Assembly (NCBI RefSeq): GCF_030418315.1
Contig: NZ_JAUHPV010000002.1
Location: forward strand, 372,001 to 436,000
Direction: 5' to 3'
From: Demequina zhanjiangensis
Lineage (GTDB): Bacteria; Actinomycetota; Actinomycetes; Actinomycetales; Demequinaceae
DNA: 64,000 bases
Below, piece after piece: positions 16,943 to 25,487 of the stretch; the first letter of the stretch is position 1; every line of letters starts with the position of its first letter. The notes under the pieces are model-generated. The model did not search any database and was not told the origin of the DNA. It was given only the letters and a program-made list of their open reading frames with translations. The translations under genes and the position numbers were made by a program.

Positions 16943-18205
16943 TCAGCCGAGTGCCTCAGCTTCCGCCTGCACCGTCGCGAGAGCCTCCTCCGACGTGACG
17001 TCGGAGCTGAGCACGAGCTGCAGGTTCTCGAGCATCGTCTGCATGATCTGGCTCGTCTGCATCTCGTGGCCGGGGATCAGGCGACCGGTGGTGGTCTGTC
17101 CGATCTCGAGGAAGCCCTCGGCCCAGGGGTACTGCGCCGCGTACTCGTCGGAGATCGGCACGTCGGTGGCGAGCGGGTCGGCGCCGCTGGCTCCGCGGAC
17201 GCTCAGCTGACCCTCCTCGCTCACGAGCCAGGACACGAAGTCGAGGGCCGCGTCGAGGTTCTCGCTGTTCTGGTTCACGACCACGTAGAGCTGCTCGTGG
17301 TAGCCGGGGTTCGGCATCGGGTTGGGGGCCACGCCGATGTCGGCGGGGTCGACCACGCCCTCGAGCGAGGAGATGAGCGCGCCACCTGCGTGGTCGGACA
17401 TCATCGCGACCTGGCCCTGCGCGAACATCATGCGCATGGTGTCGAAGTCGTCGGAGGCGAAGATCCCGGCGTCCTGCATCTGCTTGATCGCCTCGAAGCC
17501 CGCAACGTTCTCCGGGGAGTCGATGGTCAGCTCGCCGTCCTCGGTCGCCCAGGCGCCGCCCGCACCGTAGGTCCAGGTGTCGATGCCCTGGGTCCAGATG
17601 CCGTGGCCCGCGAGCGGGGTCTGGTCGCCGAAGCCGATGGCGTCGGTGTTCGCCTCGATGGTCTCGACCGCGGCGATGAGCTCGTCGACGCTGGTCGGCA
17701 CCTCGACGCCCGCCTCCTCGAGGATGGCGGCGTTGTACATGAAGCCGAACGGCGCACGCTGCCATGCGACTCCGAGGCGCTCGCCGTCGATGACGCCGCC
17801 CTCGTTCGTGGCGTTCAGTTCCGCGCCCTCGACCGCGGAGTCGAGCGGTGCGAGGAAGCCCGCGTCCACGAAGTTCAGGAAGACCGTGTCCTGCACGAAC
17901 ATCACGTCGGGTCCGGCGCCCGAGCCGAGCTCGGTGGTGAGGCGCGTCTCGATCTCCGAGTTGGGGATCTCGACCCGCTCAACGGTGCCGCGACCGGTCT
18001 CCTCGTAGGCAGCGACCGAGTCCCACAGCGCGTCGCCGCGTGCGGCGTCCAGCCACTGAGAGTTGGCGAGCGTGACGGGAGCGGCAGTCTCGCCCTCGCC
18101 GTCGTCGGTCGCGCCTTCGCTTGAGGTGCAGGCCGCCAATGCGACTGCCAGACCGACCGCAGCCGTTCCGGCAGCTGCGCGCTGCAGGGGGTTCCGAGTT
18201 GCCAT
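16943..18205 (-). CDS. Extracellular solute-binding lipoprotein, family 1 (CUT1 importer)
   Basis: 420 residues from ATG 18205, chosen for AAGGGAG six nt upstream and for the signal peptide MATRNPLQRAAAGTAAVGLA followed by lipobox LAAC. The mature domain has the family 1 pattern: RVEIPNSEIETRL, GPDVMFVQDTVFLNFVDAGFLAPLD (in parts), FGFMYNAAILEEAG and MMFAQGQVAMMSDHAGG. It is the first gene of the operon. The ligand is unknown; family members bind oligosaccharides, but the linked racemase leaves other ligands open. Confidence 0.93.
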   Translation of the reverse strand: MATRNPLQRAAAGTAAVGLAVALAACTSSEGATDDGEGETAAPVTLANSQWLDAARGDALWDSVAAYEETGRGTVERVEIPNSEIETRLTTELGSGAGPDVMFVQDTVFLNFVDAGFLAPLDSAVEGAELNATNEGGVIDGERLGVAWQRAPFGFMYNAAILEEAGVEVPTSVDELIAAVETIEANTDAIGFGDQTPLAGHGIWTQGIDTWTYGAGGAWATEDGELTIDSPENVAGFEAIKQMQDAGIFASDDFDTMRMMFAQGQVAMMSDHAGGALISSLEGVVDPADIGVAPNPMPNPGYHEQLYVVVNQNSENLDAALDFVSWLVSEEGQLSVRGASGADPLATDVPISDEYAAQYPWAEGFLEIGQTTTGRLIPGHEMQTSQIMQTMLENLQLVLSSDVTSEEALATVQAEAEALG

Positions 18206-18533
18206 GTCCACTCCCTTGGTGACGCTTTGCGCCATCGATAGGTTCACTTGCGTGTAACAAGATCGGACCTGAGAACGACTTTTCGGCTCTCCGGAGCGAT
18301 CTTGTATGACAAAAGTAGACTGGTCATGTTTCGTCCATGCAACGCCGAGGTTGCGCTCACGAAACACTTCGAGGCGGCGCCGCGACGCGCAGTGAACCGG
18401 TTCGCTTCAACTCGACGCCTACGCGGAGAGCAACCAAGGGGCTGTTCCAGCACAGACGGAGCACGAAGCATCGCCGCATCCGGGGAACGAGGCACGCACC
18501 GTACGGCAGAAGCCGCCGCGCGCGCGACACTCA
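18206..18533. other. Intergenic/upstream region of the importer operon
   Basis: Roughly 330 bp with no credible gene. Open frames here are short, arginine-rich shadows. The part nearest the operon (18240-18345) is noticeably richer in A/T than its surroundings and holds the putative promoter and operator. The distal part (18350-18533) shows no clear feature. Confidence 0.55.
18302..18342 (-). promoter_or_regulatory. Putative promoter and GntR-type operator of the importer operon
   Basis: On the reverse strand TTGCAT (18342-18337), a 17-bp spacer and TCTACT (18319-18314) resemble a sigma-A-type promoter. Directly downstream is TTGTCATACAA (18312-18302), an inverted TTGT-N3-ACAA element like those bound by FCD-type GntR repressors. 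The position after the -10 box suits repression by the GntR protein encoded last in the operon. The start site is not shown experimentally. Confidence 0.4.
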
Positions 18534-18566
18534 GAGTCTACAGACGGCTCTCCCACCATCGCCGCC
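18534..18566. repeat. 33-bp direct repeat, copy B (islet boundary at the small membrane gene)
   Basis: Contains the 3' end and TAG stop of the intact 68-residue gene. It is identical to 11607-11639 except for one base. The two copies are about 6.93 kb apart in the same orientation and bracket exactly the importer operon. Confidence 0.9.
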
Positions 18567-18744
18567 TCAAGACAGCGACCACGGTCCACGCGAGCGCGAA
18601 GGTGAGCACCCACATGAAGGAGGTGCGGAAGAAGAAGGCCCAGATCGCTCCGACGACCAACCCTTCGAGGAGAGCTCCACGGACGTGTGCGGTCATGGAC
18701 CCTTCTCTCTCGCGTCGTGCGTCATCCGAATCCGGCCGGCTCAT
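18538..18744 (-). CDS. Small membrane protein
   Basis: 68 residues from ATG 18744, or 52 from ATG 18696, which has AAGGG three nt upstream and is equally credible. One hydrophobic segment (LLEGLVVGAIWAFFF and VLTFALAWTVVAVL, possibly a hairpin) precedes a basic end RRRWWESRL. No family is recognised. A 3' stub of the same gene lies beside purD, showing it is an older neighbour of purD. Confidence 0.6.
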   Translation of the reverse strand: MSRPDSDDARREREGSMTAHVRGALLEGLVVGAIWAFFFRTSFMWVLTFALAWTVVAVLRRRWWESRL

Positions 18745-18766
18745 CCTCGCACGGTCCGGGTGCGTC

Positions 18767-18822
18767 CTGGCATCGCATGAGTGCTGAATCTCCCTGCCCT
18801 CTCAGCACTCATGCGATGCCAG
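18767..18822. repeat. Perfect 21-bp inverted repeat with 14-nt loop
   Basis: Arms 18767-18787 and 18802-18822 are exact reverse complements; the arm starts CTGGCATCGCATGAG. It lies between two divergently oriented genes, so it is not placed as a terminator for either. It abuts the 27-bp tandem repeats. Confidence 0.9.
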
Positions 18823-18902
18823 CGCGCAGGCGGCGAGCAGTGGTGGCTGCGCGCAGGCGGCGGGCGCGGGAGGCAGCGCGCAGGCGGCGGGCACTTTGGC
18901 CC
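18822..18902. repeat. Three tandem 27-bp repeats
   Basis: The 14-mer GCGCGCAGGCGGCG recurs at 18822, 18849 and 18876, a strict 27-bp period; the intervening 13 bases are less conserved. The array sits between the perfect inverted repeat and the TetR promoter. Confidence 0.85.
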
Positions 18903-18940
18903 GCCCGCCCCCTCCCCTTCCACGGCCCACCACGGTCCAG

Positions 18941-18969
18941 TTGCTGACTGAACGTTCGTTCAGTAGATT
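18941..18969 (+). promoter_or_regulatory. TetR promoter with palindromic operator in the spacer
   Basis: TTGCTG (18941-18946), 17 bp, TAGATT (18964-18969) fits a sigma-A promoter. The spacer plus one base is the 18-bp inverted repeat ACTGAACGTTCGTTCAGT (18947-18964; 8-bp arms, 2-bp centre), a typical TetR-family operator. The expected transcription start falls at about 18976-18977, on the TetR ATG, suggesting a leaderless, self-repressed message. Confidence 0.75.
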
Positions 18970-18976
18970 CGAGAGT

Positions 18977-19672
18977 ATGGCGACCACGAGCGAGCCGGCA
19001 CCCATCGCGTCCACCGTCCGCGACGAGATCCGCGCGTGCGCCCTCCGCCTCTTCGCCGAGCGCGGCGTGGCCGGCACGAGCGTCCGCGACATCGCCGCGT
19101 GCGCCGGCACCTCACCCGCCAACGTGCTTCACCACTACGGCTCCAAGGAGGGCCTCCGAGAGGCGGTGGACGACGAGGTCGCGCACCTCTTCGCGCATGC
19201 CGCGAGCACCGCGCCCGACCAGCTCGCCGACATGATGGACCCCGCCACAGGCGGAGGGTCCGGCAGCTTCGCCGAGCTCCTGCTCTCAGCGGTCCCACCC
19301 GACTCCCCCGTGCCCGCCTATGTCCGACGCCTGCTGCTCGACGGCGGTGACGCGGGTCGCCGCCTCTTCCGCAGCTGGTTCGACTCGGCGCGCGCACTTC
19401 AGGACTCGCTCGTCGCGAGCGGAGTCGCACGGCCCGCCGAGGATCCCGACGCACGCACCGCCTTCCTGCTCGTCAACGACCTCGCGATGATCCTGTTGCG
19501 CGAGCACGTGGCCGACGCGATCGGCACCGACCCGCTCACCACCGAGGGTGCGGCGCGCTGGACCGCGGACGCGCTCGACGTCTACCACCACGGCGCCTTC
19601 AGGACGCCTCCCGACGGCTCCCCCACCGCCGGCTCCACAGGTCCCCGCACGCGGGGCCACGCAGCCACCTGA
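18977..19672 (+). CDS. TetR-family transcriptional regulator of the adjacent ABC transporter
   Basis: 231 residues from ATG 18977; upstream in-frame codons are inside the promoter. The N-terminal helix-turn-helix reads ALRLFAERGVAGTSVRDIAACAGTSPANVLHHYGSKEGLREAV (span about 16-58), canonical for TetR. The C-terminal ligand domain is unassigned. The stop is 12 bp before the ABC ATPase gene, so repressor and transporter are one transcript, likely induced when the repressor's ligand appears. Confidence 0.92.
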   Translation: MATTSEPAPIASTVRDEIRACALRLFAERGVAGTSVRDIAACAGTSPANVLHHYGSKEGLREAVDDEVAHLFAHAASTAPDQLADMMDPATGGGSGSFAELLLSAVPPDSPVPAYVRRLLLDGGDAGRRLFRSWFDSARALQDSLVASGVARPAEDPDARTAFLLVNDLAMILLREHVADAIGTDPLTTEGAARWTADALDVYHHGAFRTPPDGSPTAGSTGPRTRGHAAT

Positions 19673-19684
19673 GAAGGAGCACGC

Positions 19685-20410
19685 ATGACCGCCGAGACAA
19701 CCACCGACCGCGGCGTCCGAGTCGCCGGACTCACCAAGGTCTTCGGCGAGGGAGACAGCGCCGTCCACGCCCTCAAGGGGATCGACCTGGAGATCAGCTC
19801 CGGCGAGATGATCGTCGTCCTGGGTCCCTCAGGCTCCGGGAAGACGACGCTGTGCAACATCATCGGAGGCATCGAGACGTCCACGGACGGCAAGGTCGAG
19901 GTCGCGGGAGTCGACATCAGCGACGTCGCACCGGCGAGGCTCTCCGACTTCCGGCGGGACCACGTGGGCTTCATCTTCCAGTTCTTCAACCTGATCCCCA
20001 CGCTCACCGCCCGCGAGAACGTCGAGGTCATCATCGAGATGACCGGGCGCGGAGACAAGACCCAGGTGCCGAAGGTGCTCGAGGCTGTGGGCCTCGGCGA
20101 CCGCATGGACAGCTTCCCGTCCCAGCTCTCGGGAGGCCAGCAGCAGAGGGTCGCTGTTGCGCGCGCCCTCGCGACCGACCCGGACATCCTGTTCGCCGAC
20201 GAGCCGACCGGAGCGCTCGACCTTCCCACCGGGCAGCAGATCCTCGGCCTGCTCCAGGATCTGCACAGGCAGGGCCGCACCATCATCGCCGTCACGCACA
20301 ACGCGTCCGTCGCACAGATCGCCGACCGGGTCATCACGCTGGTCGACGGTCGGATCGACTCGATCCAGGTCAACGACAGCCCGGCCGACGCCGCCGACGT
20401 CACCTGGTGA
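19685..20410 (+). CDS. ABC transporter ATPase, LolD/MacB type
   Basis: 241 residues with AGAAGGAG upstream. Walker A GPSGSGKTT, Q-loop FIFQFFNLIPTLTA, signature LSGGQQQRVAVARALA, Walker B ILFADEPTGALD and H-loop AVTHN are intact. The family drives MacB/FtsX-type permeases that move lipids, peptides or drugs from the membrane. The stop overlaps a possible GTG start of the permease (GTGA 20407-20410). Confidence 0.95.
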   Translation: MTAETTTDRGVRVAGLTKVFGEGDSAVHALKGIDLEISSGEMIVVLGPSGSGKTTLCNIIGGIETSTDGKVEVAGVDISDVAPARLSDFRRDHVGFIFQFFNLIPTLTARENVEVIIEMTGRGDKTQVPKVLEAVGLGDRMDSFPSQLSGGQQQRVAVARALATDPDILFADEPTGALDLPTGQQILGLLQDLHRQGRTIIAVTHNASVAQIADRVITLVDGRIDSIQVNDSPADAADVTW

Positions 20411-22737
20411 TCGCCATGCAGGCGCGCACCAAGAAGACCTTCCGGGACCTGTGGCGGCAGCGCACCCAGGTCATCGCCGTGGGCATCACGATCGCGCTCG
20501 GAGTGATGCTCTACATCACCGCCGCAGGAGCGTTCCAGAACCTCACCGCGTCCTACGATGCGACCTACGACCGCCTCGGGTTCGCCGACCTCATCGCCAC
20601 GGGGGGCGACCCGGAACAGGTCGCGCAGGCCGCGCTCGACGCCGGAGCCGCGGAGGCGATCGCACGCACCCAGGTCGATCCTCCGATGCTGCTCGAGGAC
20701 ACCAAGCTGCTCGGACGCGTCGTCGGGCTCCCGAGCGACGGCCGCGCGCCCGTCGACGACGTCGACGTGGTCGAGGGCGACTACCTGGACCCGAGCGCGC
20801 CGGACTCGATCCTGCTTGAGAGCCATGCCGCGGGAACGTTCGACCTCGGGCCGGGGGACAGCCTCGAGATCTACACGGCGACGGGGTGGCACGCGGTCAC
20901 CGTGGCGGGCGTCGCCGATTCCGCCGAGTACCTCTGGCCCGCGCGCAGCAGACAGGACGTGCTGTCCGACCCTCACTCCTTCGCCGTGGTGTTCGCCGAC
21001 GAGGCCACGGTGCAGGAATGGTTCGCGACCGGGCCGACGCAGACGCTCGCCTTGCTGGGCGAGGGGGCCGACGAGGAGACGGTGACCGCCGCGATGAAGG
21101 ACGCGGGCGCGTCGGCCGTCACCACGCAGGACCAGCAGCCGTCCCAGGCGACCCTCAACGAGGACCTCCAGGGGTTCGACCAGATGTCCGTCGCATTCCC
21201 CGCGCTGTTCCTCATCGCCGCGGGCGTTGCCGCGTGGGTCCTGCTGACACGACGCATCATCCAGGAGCGCCCCGTCATCGGCACGATGATGGCCGCTGGC
21301 GCGCGGCGAGGCAGGATCCTCCGTCACTACCTCGCGCAGGGCGCCCTGATCGGACTCGTCGGATCCGTCGTGGGCGCGATCCTGGGGGCGCCGCTCAACA
21401 GCCTCGCGACGTCGGCGTACACGGGGGTGCTCGGCGTCCCCGACACGGTGGTCCGGAACTACCCGTGGATGATCGCCGTCGGCATCGCCTTCGGGGTCCT
21501 CGTCGGCGCCCTCGGAGCGCTCGGGCCAGCGGTGGTCGCCTCCCGCACGGCGCCCGCGCAGGCCATGAGACCCATCGCCGACGCGTCGCCACCCGGGGCG
21601 TGGAGCAGGCTCGTCGCACGCATGACCGGCGTTCCCGTCGGGCTGCGGATGGCGCTGCGCGATCTTGCGCGCTCCACGCGACGCACCTTCGCCACCATGC
21701 TCGGCACCGTCCTGGCGCTCGTCCTCGTGCTCGCCTCCGTCGGCATGATGTCGTCGATCCTCGAGGCGATCCGCATCCAGTTCGACGAGGTCGAGCTCGC
21801 CGACGCGACCGTCACCGTTCAGGACGCCTCCGGCGCGGCGGGCGCGATCGAGGCGATGGAAGGCGTTGCCGCCTTCGAGGACGTCGTCGCGGGGGAGGCG
21901 ACGATCCTCGCGAACGAGGAGAGCTACGAGACGGCGCTCACCGGCTACGAGCCTGGCACCGCGATGCACGGCTTCCGCGGCGTCGACGGAGAGACGCTCT
22001 CCGTACCGGCCGACGGGATCCTCGTGGGCCACGCGCTCCAGGATCTCCTGAGCGTCGACGTCGGCGATGCCGTCACGGTCTCGACCGCGGCTGGCGACTC
22101 CCAGACCACGATCGCTGGGTTCGTCGACGAGCCGATGGGCACATCCGCCTATGCGTCGCTCGACACCGCCTCGGCGATGCTGCCGCCGACCGGCGTGACG
22201 TCCCACTCGCTGCTGTTCACCGAGGATGCGGACCGCGACGCGATGCGCCAGGCCATCACCGACGTCGACGGCGTGGTCGCCTATCAGGACTCGCGCGCGA
22301 TCCTCTCGATCGTCCAGCAGTACCTGGGGCTGTTCTACGTGTTCATCGGCGCGATGATCCTCCTGGGTGCGGTCCTCGCGCTCGCGGTGATGTACGTGAC
22401 CATGGCCGTGAACGTCGTCGAGCGCACCGGGGAGCTCGCGACGCTGCGCGCCGCTGGCGTGCCGCTGCGTCGAGTCGCCGGCGCGATCGCGACGGAGAAC
22501 ATGCTGGCCACGCTCCTGGGCGTGCCGATCGGGCTGCTGCTCGGGGTGTGGGCGGCGCAGGCGTTCATGGACACCTTCAACGACGACCTGTTCTCGCTGA
22601 CCGTCCGATGGTCGTGGTGGGCGCTGCCCGCCGCCGCTCTCGGCGTGCTGCTCGCCGCACTTGCGTCGCAGTGGCCCGCCTCCCGGCAGATCGCGCGAGT
22701 CGACATCGCAAGGGTCGTGAGGGAGCGCGCCTCCTGA
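20407..22737 (+). CDS. FtsX/MacB-type ABC permease with duplicated FtsX domain
   Basis: About 776 residues from GTG 20407 (overlapping the ATPase stop) or 773 from ATG 20416; neither has a strong ribosome site and coupling is likely. An N-terminal helix is followed by a large extracytoplasmic domain (about 45-260), an FtsX core with three helices, a further helix (FATMLGTVLALVLVLASVG), a second extracytoplasmic domain and a final FtsX core (MYVTMAVNVVERTGELATLRAAGVP in parts). This ten-helix, two-FtsX layout is common in actinobacterial exporters. Substrate unknown. Confidence 0.9.
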   Translation: MIAMQARTKKTFRDLWRQRTQVIAVGITIALGVMLYITAAGAFQNLTASYDATYDRLGFADLIATGGDPEQVAQAALDAGAAEAIARTQVDPPMLLEDTKLLGRVVGLPSDGRAPVDDVDVVEGDYLDPSAPDSILLESHAAGTFDLGPGDSLEIYTATGWHAVTVAGVADSAEYLWPARSRQDVLSDPHSFAVVFADEATVQEWFATGPTQTLALLGEGADEETVTAAMKDAGASAVTTQDQQPSQATLNEDLQGFDQMSVAFPALFLIAAGVAAWVLLTRRIIQERPVIGTMMAAGARRGRILRHYLAQGALIGLVGSVVGAILGAPLNSLATSAYTGVLGVPDTVVRNYPWMIAVGIAFGVLVGALGALGPAVVASRTAPAQAMRPIADASPPGAWSRLVARMTGVPVGLRMALRDLARSTRRTFATMLGTVLALVLVLASVGMMSSILEAIRIQFDEVELADATVTVQDASGAAGAIEAMEGVAAFEDVVAGEATILANEESYETALTGYEPGTAMHGFRGVDGETLSVPADGILVGHALQDLLSVDVGDAVTVSTAAGDSQTTIAGFVDEPMGTSAYASLDTASAMLPPTGVTSHSLLFTEDADRDAMRQAITDVDGVVAYQDSRAILSIVQQYLGLFYVFIGAMILLGAVLALAVMYVTMAVNVVERTGELATLRAAGVPLRRVAGAIATENMLATLLGVPIGLLLGVWAAQAFMDTFNDDLFSLTVRWSWWALPAAALGVLLAALASQWPASRQIARVDIARVVRERAS

Positions 22738-22745
22738 CGCGCCCA

Positions 22746-22848
22746 TGAGGGGCACACCCCTGGCGGGCACCCTCCCGCGCCCCCTTCCGCGCTCCGACAC
22801 CCCTCAAGAATGCGGCGCGCGAGCCTGGCACCCGCCAGGGGCCCCTCA
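22746..22848. terminator. Large imperfect inverted repeat between convergent genes (possible bidirectional terminator)
   Basis: Left arm at 22746-22767 contains TGAGGGGC and CCCCTGGCGGG; right arm at 22830-22848 contains CCCGCCAGGGG and GCCCCTCA in reverse complement. The left arm has an extra ACA that itself forms GGGGCACACCCC. About 60 bp separate the arms. It lies after the ABC permease and before the end of purA, the expected place for a two-way terminator. There is no T-run. Confidence 0.5.
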
Positions 22849-22943
22849 GCACACGGCGATCACCGAGGTGTCACCGCGAGTCATGCCACTCAGAACGGTA
22901 GACCCGGAGCGATCGCTCCGCAAGAGGCTGGAGACGCCCTCGA

Positions 22944-24239
22944 CTAGAGGCGCGTGTGGATCAGGTCGTGGCGCGCGATGATCTCGTCGCGGGCCGGGCC
23001 CACGCCGATCGCCGAGATGCGGCAGCCGGAGATCTTCTCGAGCGCGAGCACGTAGTCGCGCGCGTTGCTCGGCAGGTCCTCGAACGTGCGCGCCTTGGAG
23101 ATGTCCTCGGTCCAGCCGGGGAACGTCTCGAAGATCGGCGTCGCCTTCGCGAAGAGCGCCTGGTCCTGCGGCAGCTCGTCGTAGCGGACGCCGTCCACCT
23201 CGTACGCGACGCAGACCGGGATCTCCTCGATGCCGGTGAGGACGTCGAGCTTGGTGAGCACCAGGTCGGTGAGGCCGTTGATGCGTGCCGCGTAGCGGCA
23301 GATCACCGCGTCGTACCAGCCGCAGCGGCGCGGACGTCCGGTGGTGGTGCCGAACTCGTATCCGACATCGCGCAGACGGTCGCCCCACTTGTCCAGCAGC
23401 TCGGTGGGGAACGGACCCTCGCCCACACGGGTGGTGTACGCCTTCACGATGCCGATGACCGAGTCGATCGCGGTGGGGCCGACGCCGGAGCCGGTGCACG
23501 CGCCGCCTGCGGTCGCGTTGGAGGACGTGACGAACGGGTACGTGCCGTGGTCCACGTCGAGCATGGTCGCCTGGCCGCCCTCGAAGAGGACGTTCTTGCC
23601 GGCGGCGAGCGCCTGGTTGAGCACCAGGCCGGTGTCCGCCACCATCGGTGCGATCTCGTCGCGGTAGCCGAGAAGCTCGTCCGCCACCTCGTCGACAGTG
23701 ATCGCGCGACGGTTGTACACCTTGACGAGCATGTGGTTCTTGGGGTCGAGAGCGCCCTCGATCTTGTCGCGCAGCAGGCCCTCGTCGAAAAGGTCGCCCA
23801 CGCGGATGCCGAGCCGGTTGACCTTGTCCGCGTACGCGGGGCCGATGCCGCGGCCGGTCGTGCCGATCTTGCGCTTTCCGAGGAAGCGCTCGGTCACGTT
23901 GTCGAGCGTGCGCGCATACGGCGTGATGAGGTGCGCCGCGTTGGAGATCAGCAGCTTGGAGGTGTCCACGCCACGCTCCTGCAGCGCGTGCAGCTCGCCG
24001 AACAGCACACGGAGATCGACGACGACGCCGTTGCCGATCACGGGCGTCACGCCCGGCGTCAGGATGCCGGAGGGCAGCAGGTGGAGCGCGAACTTCTGGT
24101 CGCCGACCACCACCGTGTGACCGGCGTTGTTGCCGCCGTTGAACTTGACGACGTAGTCGACGCGCGAACCGAGCAGGTCGGTCGCCTTTCCCTTGCCCTC
24201 GTCGCCCCACTGGGCTCCGACGATCACCACACCAGGCAC
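22944..24239 (-). CDS. purA: Adenylosuccinate synthetase
   Basis: 431 residues from GTG 24239, chosen because it gives the usual start (M)[17 protein letters not shown] with GGGGAG about 9 nt upstream; an ATG 15 codons earlier is less likely. PurA converts IMP and aspartate to adenylosuccinate using [16 protein letters not shown] is the GTP P-loop, [10 protein letters not shown] the IMP/Asp region, and [26 protein letters not shown] and [11 protein letters not shown] are canonical. Confidence 0.97.
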   Translation of the reverse strand: MPGVVIVGAQWGDEGKGKATDLLGSRVDYVVKFNGGNNAGHTVVVGDQKFALHLLPSGILTPGVTPVIGNGVVVDLRVLFGELHALQERGVDTSKLLISNAAHLITPYARTLDNVTERFLGKRKIGTTGRGIGPAYADKVNRLGIRVGDLFDEGLLRDKIEGALDPKNHMLVKVYNRRAITVDEVADELLGYRDEIAPMVADTGLVLNQALAAGKNVLFEGGQATMLDVDHGTYPFVTSSNATAGGACTGSGVGPTAIDSVIGIVKAYTTRVGEGPFPTELLDKWGDRLRDVGYEFGTTTGRPRRCGWYDAVICRYAARINGLTDLVLTKLDVLTGIEEIPVCVAYEVDGVRYDELPQDQALFAKATPIFETFPGWTEDISKARTFEDLPSNARDYVLALEKISGCRISAIGVGPARDEIIARHDLIHTRL

Positions 24240-24370
24240 GGTGCTGCTCCCCTCACCCCGGTGCTTCGCCGGGGGCTTGGTCATGTTCAGGGGCGTGAAG
24301 AGCCCCTCAGAAGGTTATCGGCCCTTCGGCCGCGCGACTCAAGCGCGCGCCGACGGGCCCGGACGTGGGT

Positions 24371-24401
24371 GAGCCCCCGCGGTCGGTGACCGCGGGGGCT
24401 C
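24371..24401 (-). terminator. Rho-independent-type terminator after the aldolase gene
   Basis: A perfect 14-bp stem (GAGCCCCCGCGGTC and its complement) with a 3-nt loop, 22 bp past the aldolase stop. There is no T-tract, which is usual for high-GC actinobacterial terminators. Confidence 0.8.
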
Positions 24402-24422
24402 GACGCCACAGATCCGCGGTAC

Positions 24423-25442
<1,020 letters not shown>

Positions 25443-25487
25443 GGGTTGCTCCTGACATTGGTGCGGATGGAACCGCCGTCCATTCTG

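Noticed and set aside
18248..18787. Forward-strand protein of 179 residues upstream of the importer operon
   Set aside because: Low-complexity Arg/Ser composition, no ribosome site, and it covers the putative promoter and the direct repeat.
18767..18822. Terminator for the TetR or small membrane gene
   Set aside because: It is upstream of both divergently oriented genes, so it cannot end either transcript.
19582..22800. 1072-residue reverse-strand frame over the ABC transporter
   Set aside because: It mirrors the intact LolD/FtsX genes and lacks any recognisable motif.
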